Assembly: GCA_000381585.1 (NCBI GenBank)
Contig: KB906742.1
Coordinates: 105,103-169,102, forward strand
Origin: Acidobacteriaceae bacterium KBS 83
GTDB lineage: Bacteria > Acidobacteriota > Terriglobia > Terriglobales > Acidobacteriaceae
Reading direction: 5' to 3'
Length of the DNA stretch: 64,000 bases
In this document: one piece after another, positions 36,347 to 44,580 of the stretch
Numbering within the stretch: position 1 is the first letter of the stretch
How the letters are laid out: every line of letters starts with the position of its first letter
The notes under the pieces: model-generated
The model's input: only the letters and a program-made list of their open reading frames with translations
Told to the model about the DNA's origin: nothing
Databases searched by the model: none
Translations under genes and position numbers: made by a program

Positions 36347-36768
36347 CGCGAAGACCGAGCCTCCAATTGAAGCTTCAACCGATTCTGAGAATTAGTGATT
36401 CGTAACTCTCTGTTGTAGTGACTATGAAGGAACAATCGGACGATTGCATCCCGCGAAGGAAGGGATTTTCGACGCCAGTAAATGGTGCGCATCGGATACC
36501 ACTATAGTTGGGAGGATTTGATGCCCAAGCGTGTGCACAATCGTTGCGTTCATTCTCAATGAAGTGCGGATCGTTCCTGGGGATCATCGACGAAGTGAAC
36601 GCCGGCCCTCAGGAATTATGATTTCGCGACGACCGAAGAGACGCGCATCAAGTGAAAAGGCTCCCGGGCCAAGCAAAACAAGCGCGGCGGATGTCGCAGC
36701 CAGAGTGAAGGCACCTAACGTACTGATGTGGTGGTTCGCTTGGGTCATCAAAAACGGCGAAATGCCCA
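36332..36768. repeat. 437-bp direct repeat, right copy
   Basis: Counterpart of 33919-34356. Here the DoxX-like gene that overlaps the repeat is continuous, so this is the more original copy. The two copies lie in direct orientation 2.4 kb apart. Confidence 0.75.
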
Positions 36769-36949
36769 TTATGAGATAACCAACTGTTGCAGCGGCGCTT
36801 GCAGCAGGTGTAAGAAAGCCGACGAAGATCGCCGCTCCAACAGCGATTGCGAGCCATCCAACTGCCCAACTGCTCATAGCATGACTCCTGGATCCAACCA
36901 GCGCGCCGACGCCGCTACTCATTGTGTTGAGTGCAATAGCAAGTCGCAA
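36584..36949 (-). CDS. DoxX-like membrane protein
   Basis: The frame gives 121 residues with four hydrophobic segments (SSWAVGWLAIAVGAAIFVGF, TPAASAAATVGYLIMG, LGAFTLAATSAALVLLGPG). It ends SLDARLFGRREIIIPEGRR, the usual C-terminus of this DoxX subgroup. The start is uncertain: the TTG at 36949 is possible. The reading frame continues upstream with HRLQRLFSSFPEGWPGTGLI to about 37010, which looks like the genuine N-terminus but has no ATG/GTG/TTG. It lies 189 bases downstream of the NarL-type regulator on the same strand. Confidence 0.65.
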   Translation of the reverse strand: MRLAIALNTMSSGVGALVGSRSHAMSSWAVGWLAIAVGAAIFVGFLTPAASAAATVGYLIMGISPFLMTQANHHISTLGAFTLAATSAALVLLGPGAFSLDARLFGRREIIIPEGRRSLRR

Positions 36950-37138
36950 GAAGATCAGGCCGGTACCTGGCCATCCCTCCGGGAAGCTGGAAAAGAGCCT
37001 TTGCAGCCGATGCCTCCTCGGGGCACAAAGACGTCCCAGAAAGAGGCTAGCTTCCTTCGCCGCGGATTAGACCCCCAGATCGAGTGCTTTTTGTGTACCA
37101 CTTGCAGATTCTTCGGAAACTCGAGAGTGTGGGTAAAA

Positions 37139-37768
37139 CTAAAGATGTATGATCCCGCGTCTGATTCCGATAGTGACGGCCTCGGTGCGATCGCTTGCAC
37201 CGAGTTTTTCCATAATGTGCTTAATATGTCCCTTTACTGTTTCCTCAGAGATGAAAAGGAGCGCTGCGATGTCGCTGTTTCGATTTCCTCCGGCGACCTT
37301 CTGAAGGACCTCAACCTCTCGCGTGCTTAACGGTTCCTCCCCAAGATGCTCCGTGAGCTGAACTGCGACCTCGGGAGGGATGTGTTTCTTCCCGGCATGC
37401 ACCTTGCGGATCATATCTACGAGCTGTTTTCGGGGCATGCTTTTGAGCATGTAGCCCTGCGCCCCCGCCTCCAGCGCGAGCTGAATCTCGGCGTCTCCTT
37501 CAAACGTCGTAAGCATGATCACACGGGCATCTGCGAACTCTGTGCGAATGGCGATCATTGCATCGATGCCCCCCATATCCGGCATCCGGACATCCATGAG
37601 TGTCACGTCGGGCCGATGCTCACGAAATGCCTGAATGGCTTCGTGTCCAGTTGATGCCTCTGCAACCAATTGCATGTCGGGTTCATTTCTGATCACGGCT
37701 GCAATACCTTCCCTCATGAGAGGATGGTCGTCAACGCAGAAGACTCGAATCCTGGGAGCAGTGCTCAT
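37139..37768 (-). CDS. NarL/FixJ-family response regulator
   Basis: The 209-residue protein has a receiver domain (VDDHPLMREG; phosphoacceptor Asp about residue 58 in LMDVRMPDMGG; Lys in YMLKSMPRK) and a LuxR-type HTH (LSTREVEVLQKVAGGNRNSD, IAALLFISEETVKGHIKHIM). Its ATG overlaps the stop of the sensor kinase by 4 bases (ATGA), so the pair is translationally coupled and almost certainly a cognate two-component system. Confidence 0.92.
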   Translation of the reverse strand: MSTAPRIRVFCVDDHPLMREGIAAVIRNEPDMQLVAEASTGHEAIQAFREHRPDVTLMDVRMPDMGGIDAMIAIRTEFADARVIMLTTFEGDAEIQLALEAGAQGYMLKSMPRKQLVDMIRKVHAGKKHIPPEVAVQLTEHLGEEPLSTREVEVLQKVAGGNRNSDIAALLFISEETVKGHIKHIMEKLGASDRTEAVTIGIRRGIIHL

Positions 37769-40700
37769 TTATGTACTCGCTTCCCTTTGTCATTCTTCGG
37801 TGTCTCGAGCCTCTCTCGGCTGAGCCAACGGAACCACTGCGATACAGGGCCATTCGAACCTTTTTCGAATGCGATCGAGCCAGGAACGGTCAGGTCCACT
37901 TCAGTTCCTGCCCCAATACGGCTCCGAAGTCTTAGATTAGCGCCAATTCTTTTGGAGCGCTCTCGGATGCCGACGAGTCCCCAGTGCCCCTCAAGACCTG
38001 AATGCAGCACTTGAGGATCGATTCCACGGCCATCGTCGCGCACCGATACTCTAAGATGTTTGCTCGCATATTCTACTTCGACTTCGATACGGTTGGCGCG
38101 TGCATGCATAAATGCATTCAATAGGGCCTCGCGGCCAATGCAGTAGACTTCATCGCGGATCAGCGGCCGCATTGGACGCGTAATACTGTCAACGATAACG
38201 CGGTAGTCAGTTTTGCCGTCGAGGGGAAATTCCTGTCGCAGTCGCGAGAAGGCAGTCTCAAGACTTTGGTTGGCCGGTTCCGTTGTGCGCAGCCCACGGA
38301 GCGCATTTCTACCTTCTTCAATGACTGTAGTCATCAATTGCAAAACCCGTTTCAAGAGAGGTTTGGTGGGAGAATCCTCTGGGAGTTGCTCTTCAGCTAC
38401 ATCGAGCTGTAGAGAGGCACTCAGAACACCTTGCAGCAGCGTGTCATGCAATTCCTGCGCAATCCGAGTACGCTCGGCGAGCCGCTCCTGGAAACCAACA
38501 TTCAATCGTTTCGTCAATTGATGAATGCGCAAGCGATAAATGGCGAGGATCGCCAGGCAACACCATGCAAGACAAGCCACTCGAAACCACCACGTTTGCC
38601 AGAACGCGGGTTCGATGACGAAAGGGACAGAAGTCTCCGGGCCATTCCAAAGACCGACACTGTTGGAGGCAACAATGCGGAACATATATGTGCCAGGGCC
38701 CAGGTTTTTATAGACAACCTGCCTTGACGCAACGGTGTCGCTCCAACCTTGATCGGAGCCATCGAGCTTATAGCGAAAGCGGATGCGTTCCGGCGCCGCC
38801 AAGTTCGTACTCCCGTAATTCAAGGTAATGCTCTGAATTCCAGAGGGACTCTTGATGGGGTTCTGTGCATTAACCTGACTTCCGCCAGCGAACATAGATT
38901 CGATTCGCACCGTGACTGGAACCGAATTTTTGGTGGCGACGATCGGATCGGCCAGCGACAAGCCCGATTTACGTGAGATCCAGATGCGCCCTTGACGATC
39001 TGCAACTACGATGCGGTCGCGACCCGCGCCTTGCACCCCCTGGAGGCCGTCGGCGACTCCATAGCTTTGAACATCTGTGTCAGAGAGCGAACCGCTCAGA
39101 AGCCGATCCTGGTTCACCCGAAGTACGTGATCTGAGGTGGCGAACCAGAGCGAACCGATCCCGTCTTCCGCAACTCCGAAGATTTGCTCCCGTAATGCCT
39201 CTGGCAGCCTCACTGGAACTTTGATCTTTCCGGAGGATATGTACGCCAGGCCGCCGGAAGTTGCGATCCAGAGCACATGCTTGGTGTCTTCAAAGATTAT
39301 TCTTACGTTTGACGATGGTAGGCCATCATTAGCCGTGTGATTCGTCCAATGTCTATTCGCGAACGAAGCCAATCCGCTTGGGGTCGCCAACCATGTTGTC
39401 CCATCGAAACCCTCGACTATGGAATTAACAGCATTTGATGGGATTCCACTGGAGTCCGAATAATTGATAAATTTCCCGCCATTCAATCTACTTACGCCAG
39501 CGCTCACAGTCCCAGCCCAGATCGTCCCATCGCGATCACGGTACACGGAGTAGACGCTGTTCTGCGCAAGGCCATCCGCCTGTGTATAGGTGCGGGCAGT
39601 AAAGGAATAGCCCTTTCCGGTCAGCACTGTGAGACCGCCATGTTGCCGGCCGACGCAGACCTCACCGTCACCACCGCTGATGGAATACACAACGTCGTGT
39701 TCCAGTCCATCGACAGTTATATGGCCAACTTGCCCTTCCTTCATCCAGTAGAGACCACCGGAGAGTCCCGCAAACCAGATCCGACCGGTGGAGTCGGCGT
39801 AGAGTGAGCCAATGCCGCTTGACGGAAGACCGTCAGAAGTCGAATACGTTGTAAGCATTCCATTTCGCAGTCGCTCGACTCCTCGCGATCCGCCGAACCA
39901 AATATCTCCGTCGAAGTCTTCATAGATTGCTGTTACTTCGAACCCAGGTTTTGGGTTGAGTTGGTCGAGCGAAACAGCGCCGGATGGAGTGATGCGCACG
40001 ATGCCATGGTTCGTTCCAATCCAGACGTTTGCGTCGTGGTCTCTGGCCATCGCCAGAATTTGGAGTTGCCTAAGCGAGGAAGGCAGGTTGAGGGCGGCCA
40101 GTACGCCGCCCTCCCACAAATGAATTCCGTTGTCGGTTCCAATCCACAAGCCGCCAGTGTCTGCGGGCAGAAGGGCGTTGATCTTCGCATCCTTAAGCTC
40201 TTGGGCAACTTTGGAAATGTGCCCCTGGTGCAGGCGAAAGAGACCACTATCTTGTGTACCGAGCCAAATACTCTGGTCTCGCGTCGCAGCTAGTGAGATG
40301 ACATCACCGGGATTTTGCTCTGCGCTGACTATTGTCTCCAGGCGTCCATCCTCGTATCGGAATGTCCGGTCCCCGAGCCCGGAGAGAATGACGCGACCCT
40401 CGTCGTCGGAAACGGTCGCTGTAAAGATGATGTCCTGAAGATCAAACCGGGCATATGGATCCTCGAACTTCCCGTCGTGATAAAGAAGCATGCGCGGACC
40501 TTCGAGACGAATCCAGAGGTTCCCGCTGGCGTCGGTAACGAGGCCGCGCACGGGACTAATCGGAGGCGAGTTGGGAAGAGGTCGCTGAATCAGAATGAAA
40601 TTGGACCCGTCGAATCGGACAAGACCTCTTTCGGTTCCAATCCACAAATAACCATCGGCCGATTGGCGAATGGCGTAAATCCTTCCTCCAATGAATCCTT

Positions 40701-40833
40701 TGTCCTCTCCCCACTTGTCATGTACGTAACGTGAGATTCTCCGGGAAGGGTCTAATCCAAAAGCAGCATTCACAAGACATAAGAGCGCGATTCCATTTAT
40801 GAGTCCCTTACGTAGTCGATGCCCCTGCATCAT
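37765..40833 (-). CDS. Propeller/Y_Y_Y-type sensor histidine kinase
   Basis: The protein (about 1020 residues) has a signal peptide (about residues 1-26), then around a dozen two-component-propeller repeats (RQSADGYLWIGTERGLVRFD and similar), arranged as in two seven-bladed propellers. A Y_Y_Y domain follows (RIRFRYKLDGSDQGWSDT), then a transmembrane helix, and a HisKA_3 dimerisation domain with phosphoacceptor His796 (ELHDTLLQG). The HATPase_c domain comes last (EALLNAFMHARAN, VRDDGRGIDP). I chose ATG 40833 (or 40830) because it follows the stop of the upstream lipoprotein gene by 4 bases. Such kinases in other phyla sense polysaccharide fragments; the linked GH16-like gene fits that. Confidence 0.88.
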   Translation of the reverse strand: MMQGHRLRKGLINGIALLCLVNAAFGLDPSRRISRYVHDKWGEDKGFIGGRIYAIRQSADGYLWIGTERGLVRFDGSNFILIQRPLPNSPPISPVRGLVTDASGNLWIRLEGPRMLLYHDGKFEDPYARFDLQDIIFTATVSDDEGRVILSGLGDRTFRYEDGRLETIVSAEQNPGDVISLAATRDQSIWLGTQDSGLFRLHQGHISKVAQELKDAKINALLPADTGGLWIGTDNGIHLWEGGVLAALNLPSSLRQLQILAMARDHDANVWIGTNHGIVRITPSGAVSLDQLNPKPGFEVTAIYEDFDGDIWFGGSRGVERLRNGMLTTYSTSDGLPSSGIGSLYADSTGRIWFAGLSGGLYWMKEGQVGHITVDGLEHDVVYSISGGDGEVCVGRQHGGLTVLTGKGYSFTARTYTQADGLAQNSVYSVYRDRDGTIWAGTVSAGVSRLNGGKFINYSDSSGIPSNAVNSIVEGFDGTTWLATPSGLASFANRHWTNHTANDGLPSSNVRIIFEDTKHVLWIATSGGLAYISSGKIKVPVRLPEALREQIFGVAEDGIGSLWFATSDHVLRVNQDRLLSGSLSDTDVQSYGVADGLQGVQGAGRDRIVVADRQGRIWISRKSGLSLADPIVATKNSVPVTVRIESMFAGGSQVNAQNPIKSPSGIQSITLNYGSTNLAAPERIRFRYKLDGSDQGWSDTVASRQVVYKNLGPGTYMFRIVASNSVGLWNGPETSVPFVIEPAFWQTWWFRVACLAWCCLAILAIYRLRIHQLTKRLNVGFQERLAERTRIAQELHDTLLQGVLSASLQLDVAEEQLPEDSPTKPLLKRVLQLMTTVIEEGRNALRGLRTTEPANQSLETAFSRLRQEFPLDGKTDYRVIVDSITRPMRPLIRDEVYCIGREALLNAFMHARANRIEVEVEYASKHLRVSVRDDGRGIDPQVLHSGLEGHWGLVGIRERSKRIGANLRLRSRIGAGTEVDLTVPGSIAFEKGSNGPVSQWFRWLSRERLETPKNDKGKRVHK

Positions 40834-40837
40834 GTTT

Positions 40838-41926
40838 TCACGGTAGGAATTCGAATTTCTCAATCACAACCTCGACCGGTTGTTGAGATGAGCTCTTGGA
40901 TTGTCGATAACTGTACAAACCCATGTGAGCCGTTTCTTTGGCGGGAGTCGGAACCCCTGAGGTAAAGATGTGTTCACTGATGGTTGCCGCCCCAGGGCCA
41001 ATCATCGATCCGCGGACAGTTTTAAAGGAAACGCGCTCGGGCTCCCAACGTAACATATGGGTCAGCACTCCAGCAGGGGCCATGAATCGAAAGACATTTT
41101 CAGGGACATAAAAAGGCTGGACAACATACTGCGCATTCTTATTGTCTGCAATACCCCAGCGGCTCAATTCGATGTCAAGTTCACTAGGAATCTCATCAGT
41201 TCGAAAGTCATCATTTGTATACAAGCCCAGAGCAGCTGACGGCCCAAAATGACCGATATCTTGAACGACGAAGATGTACGAACCATAACCCAGACTGCGG
41301 GTCAAGCTCACCTCCGCACATGTCCATACGCCGTCATGCTCCTCCATTCGAAGGTGCAGATATCCGTTCTTATCGGTCCACACATTCGAGGGATCATAGG
41401 AGTTGGGTTGCCCTCCTCTGTCGCTCGCCGCGTTACGCACTCTCCAGTCATATCCACTAAAGTGGATGATCTTGGAAACGATAGGTGTAACAGACTTGCC
41501 CGTCGAAGTAGCAATTGCGACTACGCCGTTGCCTACTGCAGGCAGAGTCGTAACCTTCGTTGCAGGGTGAAAGCCGAACTCAACTAGGATCGCTGCGTAA
41601 TCGGTGCCGAGATGGGTCGAGTTCCTCCACGTCGAATCGGGTTGAATTTTCGTGAAAGGCTGATTCGCAAAAGGTTGAATCCACCAAATGCCGCTGCGTG
41701 CGTAAAGTACGATCTGTTGACCGGTTTTTGCACCGCTCGCCCGTCCTTCAATAAAATCCATTTGTACCGGACCTCCAGGATTGGCGTCGGGGACTTGCGT
41801 AATTTGGACGGTTGGCTGGGGAGGCACACTCCTCGATTGACAGCTGGCGAGCAAGACGCTCACGATTCCGAGAGAGACAATCGATCGATGCTTCTTGAGG
41901 GAGGAAGTGTAAGGGGAATGGTTCAT
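40838..41926 (-). CDS. GH16-like lipoprotein
   Basis: The 362-residue protein has a lipoprotein signal (VSVLLASCQS, Cys about residue 29). The N-terminal domain is beta-rich. The C-terminal domain contains SELDIELSRWG with Glu249, Asp251 and Glu253 in the ExDxE spacing of GH16 active sites, preceded by LGYGSYIFVVQDIGHFGPS and followed by HMLRWEPERVSF. It resembles GH16/concanavalin-type enzymes, but the flanking tryptophan and methionine pattern is atypical. It heads the operon with the propeller kinase and NarL-type regulator. Likely a surface glycan-binding or glycan-cleaving lipoprotein. Confidence 0.68.
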   Translation of the reverse strand: MNHSPYTSSLKKHRSIVSLGIVSVLLASCQSRSVPPQPTVQITQVPDANPGGPVQMDFIEGRASGAKTGQQIVLYARSGIWWIQPFANQPFTKIQPDSTWRNSTHLGTDYAAILVEFGFHPATKVTTLPAVGNGVVAIATSTGKSVTPIVSKIIHFSGYDWRVRNAASDRGGQPNSYDPSNVWTDKNGYLHLRMEEHDGVWTCAEVSLTRSLGYGSYIFVVQDIGHFGPSAALGLYTNDDFRTDEIPSELDIELSRWGIADNKNAQYVVQPFYVPENVFRFMAPAGVLTHMLRWEPERVSFKTVRGSMIGPGAATISEHIFTSGVPTPAKETAHMGLYSYRQSKSSSQQPVEVVIEKFEFLP

Positions 41927-42187
41927 ACGCCTCCAAATCCCTGCACTATTTGAGTGTTAGCGAAGCCGATTTCCGCTTCCCGACGGGCAGCAAAGCAGAG
42001 GGGTCTAGAGTTGACCACAAACACGACTCCCTAAGCAAAGGATTGCACAATCTGCCGGTGTTCGCACCAGGTTTTTGGATTGTCGGAGCGATGTTCCGTT
42101 CGCACTCATGCTCATGTCGCTCTTGCGCCCCCTTGGCACCCCATATTGGGGGCCAGGCTCTCTGGCCGTGAACGCCCGTGCCCCTCG

Positions 42188-42661
42188 GCATCAAGGCTTC
42201 TATTGATTTAGGAGGGCTTCCATGGCAATGAGACGCTGGTCAGTGACTTAAGGAAGACATCCATGAAGTATGGAAGGCGCAGAATCGTTGAAGAGTGTGA
42301 GGTGGTTACTGAGCGTTCTCCCGGCTTTCGTCTCGCCGCGGTTTATGCAGCTCAAGGAACCGCTCCCTTGTTCGCCTACACGGCTTGCAACGGCGGCAAG
42401 CGGCGTTGGCTACTGTGCCCTGGATGCTTGAAGAGAGTCGGAAAGCTATACCGTCCGCTCGGTGAGGTGGTCTTTGCGTGTCGTCAATGCCATCAACTAA
42501 CGTATCGAAGTGCACAGTGTCACGATGCGAGATTGGATCGTCTGCTTAAAGCTCCTGTGGAGATCCTTCGGCAGACAATCGCCTCCCCCAAGAACCACAT
42601 AGCTTTGCTGGGGATCAAGGCGACCTACATTCGGTTCGGATTGATTGATAAGTACTGATGC
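42188..42661 (+). mobile_element. Zinc-ribbon repeat element, copy C (intact)
   Basis: A 474-bp unit from GCATCAAGGCTTCTATTGAT to AAGTACTGATGC. It has the same leader and ORF as copy A. The leader holds GGAGGGCTTCC (elsewhere GGAAGGCTTCC, a near-palindrome). It fills the space between the lipoprotein operon and the tRNA-like fragment at 42915. Confidence 0.7.
42263..42658 (+). CDS. Repeat-encoded zinc-ribbon protein, copy C
   Basis: The 131-residue protein starts [20 protein letters not shown]. Its two CxxC pairs are CPGC (KRVGKLYRPLGE follows) and CRQC ([10 protein letters not shown] follows), then a helical segment [20 protein letters not shown] and the conserved end FGLIDKY. All four metal ligands are present and the frame is intact. 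ATG 42263 follows AAGGAAGACATCC. Best-preserved copy of the family together with D. Confidence 0.75.
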   Translation: MKYGRRRIVEECEVVTERSPGFRLAAVYAAQGTAPLFAYTACNGGKRRWLLCPGCLKRVGKLYRPLGEVVFACRQCHQLTYRSAQCHDARLDRLLKAPVEILRQTIASPKNHIALLGIKATYIRFGLIDKY

Positions 42662-42914
42662 ACCCGGCCTCATAGGTAGCACCGAAGGGATGGTTAACGA
42701 ACTAGATCGCCAGCAAATTTGCTTCTCAGGTGGCCATCGGCGGAGGGGCCGCAAAGGGCCATGGGCGCCCCCAAAATAGCCACCTGGATCAAGCGGCTAT
42801 TGGCACGTGATCGTAGGGAAATCAGGAAGTGGGCGCGCGCTAAGTAAGTGAGGCAGTCGAGGTTTCAATGCTCTGAGTTTCACTTAAGGGCCGAGGATGG
42901 TTCGGAAGCTCTAT

Positions 42915-42942
42915 CGAGGGTTCGAATCCCTCTCTCCGCCAC
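42915..42942 (+). other. tRNA 3'-end-like fragment, possibly tRNA-Ser
   Basis: CGAGGGTTCGAATCCCTC followed by TCTCCGCCA looks like a T arm and acceptor end of a serine-type tRNA with two bases missing between them. No matching D or anticodon arm is found upstream. It may be a relic of a former attachment site, or chance. It cannot be a functional tRNA. Confidence 0.3.
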
Positions 42943-42994
42943 ATAGTCCCTCCATCTCCATAAAAGACAATGAATATCGTGTTCTGCCCGGTGT

Positions 42995-43261
42995 TCACGC
43001 CCTGCGGAGCCGAAGCAATTGTCGAATGACTTCGACGACACCGATATTAAGAACTATACCCAACAGAAATATCGGTAGATCATTAAACGACATGAACTGA
43101 TCAGGGAGTGGCATCATGCACCACGGCAGCGTCAATAACACCGTGAAAATGTAAGACCAACCGTCGGTGTGTGGGTGTGCGACACCAAACGCGAAGGTTG
43201 CGATGACAGCAACGGCGTAGAGAGCATAGACCTTCAATGGGGTTGGCCAGTCCCAGCGCAT
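42995..43261 (-). CDS. Small membrane protein, 88 aa
   Basis: The protein starts MRWDWPTPLKVYALYAVAVI and has three hydrophobic segments (about residues 9-29, 36-52 and 60-80), ending with a basic LRLRRA. ATG 43261 is the only good start. There is no family assignment. It is flanked by the tRNA-like fragment and a divergently transcribed hypothetical gene. Confidence 0.5.
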   Translation of the reverse strand: MRWDWPTPLKVYALYAVAVIATFAFGVAHPHTDGWSYIFTVLLTLPWCMMPLPDQFMSFNDLPIFLLGIVLNIGVVEVIRQLLRLRRA

Positions 43262-43320
43262 TGGAACAATCTACTCCCCAGGGGAGCCGATCCACAGTCA
43301 CCTGCGGTAGCCTGCCCGCT

Positions 43321-43788
43321 ATGCTCGACCAGAACCGAGAGCACGAGATCATCCTCAACTTCGGCCCGGACACGCATAGGGACCACGCGATGCAGGTTCA
43401 TGCGCTCCATCTGGACTGCAAGACGGTGCTGAGTCATTGGCAGGCGGTCGAGAGCGTGGAGACGCTGCGGAAGATGATGCGCTACCTTGGCGTAACCGAT
43501 GAACAGATGATGTCTGATGTCGTTCGAGGACAGCCTACGCCGCTGGGGCCAAGGCTCGGTGCATATGCACTTGCTGCCCGACCGGCGCAACTTGCTGCAC
43601 ATCGATTATCGCCCCGCAGCGGACAGGATCGTCTCCGCGTCGTACATAGCGACCACACCTACCTAAAGTGCCTGCAATCTCTCAAGCAGTGTCACGGGCT
43701 GGAGCGGCTTAGCCAACAGTTCAAAGTCGTATCCACGCAGATGTGCACTTGCCAGCAAGTCCCCTGCCGCAACGGAGGCGGAGAATAA
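43321..43788 (+). CDS. Hypothetical protein; N-terminus shared with the 58-kb zinc protein
   Basis: ATG 43321 begins MLDQNREHEIILNFGPDTHR, then AMQVHALHLDCKTVLSHWQA. The first 40 or so codons are closely similar, also in DNA, to the minus strand at 58019-58142. After about residue 70 (MRYLGVTDEQMMSDV) the sequence loses family-like character and becomes Arg/Ala-rich, and it overlaps a minus-strand response-regulator fragment. The C-terminal third is therefore probably not native. Confidence 0.4.
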   Translation: MLDQNREHEIILNFGPDTHRDHAMQVHALHLDCKTVLSHWQAVESVETLRKMMRYLGVTDEQMMSDVVRGQPTPLGPRLGAYALAARPAQLAAHRLSPRSGQDRLRVVHSDHTYLKCLQSLKQCHGLERLSQQFKVVSTQMCTCQQVPCRNGGGE

Positions 43789-43863
43789 AAGAACCTTGCA
43801 TTCTGGATAGAGGTTCTGAAAGTGAATGGCAAGATCGACGCCTTTCATATCTGGCATCATCAC
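43663..43863 (-). pseudogene. Response-regulator receiver fragment
   Basis: Frame reads ITDVMMPDMKGVDLAIHFQN, then CKVLLFSASVAAGDLL and ELLAKPLQPVTLLERLQAL. This is the second half of a receiver domain, including the phosphoacceptor Asp (just upstream of the ATG) and the conserved Lys-Pro. The first half is missing and no output domain follows. Confidence 0.65.
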
Positions 43864-43962
43864 GTCGGTTATCAGACGGCGATCCTCGTGCGTTCAAGCC
43901 ACGTTCAGCTGCACTCTGCTGCCCTCGGCAACGGACTTCGGTGCGTCAGCCCCTACTCTTAG

Positions 43963-44580
43963 CTAAGGACCCGATGGATTCAGTTCGACGGGTCGCAAAC
44001 GACGTACCGCGCATCCAATCGGCCGAGTCTCAGTATCTTTCACTGGCTGACCGCTGAGCACCGCGTCGAGCGCCGTGCGCAGTCCGTGCTGTGTCGCGCG
44101 TTCAGGGTTTGGCGCATTCTCCACATTCCCGCGATAGCGCACAGACCCTTGTTGATCGACAACGAGTGTGTCCGTGGTTGCGCGGATGGCAAGAAGGGCC
44201 GCGACCGTACCTTCTGGATCGCGGTAGACAGGAAGGTCGAAGCCGATTTGCTTAACGTAAGCCCGCACCTCGGCAAGGGACTCGTTGGCGTTCGGATCCA
44301 CCAGTAGAAATCGAACGCGGCTCTGAAAGTCGTGGTAGAGCACGTTGCGACGATAGTTAAACGCACGCGAAAGCGGACACCGGGTGGAGAAGAAAAGCAC
44401 CGCAGTCACACTGCCGCCTCCCGGCCGGATCACCTGACTCTTCCCTCGCAGGTTCTGCAGGTCAAAGGCGGGAACGTGCGATCCGATTCCAATCTCTTCT
44501 GACCTGAGCGGAATATGCGCGCACAACAGCAGCAGATTCAACGCTCCCGCCAGCCGCCGGGACGTGCTCAAGTGGTTCAC
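43963..44580 (-). CDS. Thioredoxin-fold (redoxin/AhpC-TSA-like) protein
   Basis: GTG 44580 begins directly after the stop of the copper-radical oxidase gene, with no gap, so translation is coupled. The 205-residue protein has a hydrophobic leader (about 10-22), GSHVPAFDLQNLRGKSQVIR, and a redox-like motif FFSTRCPLSRAFNYR where the usual CxxC is CPLS. Then come VDPNANESLAEVRAYV, FDLPVYRDPEGTVA and TDTLVVDQQGSVRYRG. A single-Cys redoxin of this kind may help assemble or protect a copper enzyme (inferred from context), as in SCO/TlpA relatives. Confidence 0.72.
   Translation of the reverse strand: MNHLSTSRRLAGALNLLLLCAHIPLRSEEIGIGSHVPAFDLQNLRGKSQVIRPGGGSVTAVLFFSTRCPLSRAFNYRRNVLYHDFQSRVRFLLVDPNANESLAEVRAYVKQIGFDLPVYRDPEGTVAALLAIRATTDTLVVDQQGSVRYRGNVENAPNPERATQHGLRTALDAVLSGQPVKDTETRPIGCAVRRLRPVELNPSGP

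Noticed and set aside
42915..42942. A functional tRNA gene
   Set aside because: Only a T arm and acceptor-like 3' end are present and two bases are missing between them; no D or anticodon arm is found.
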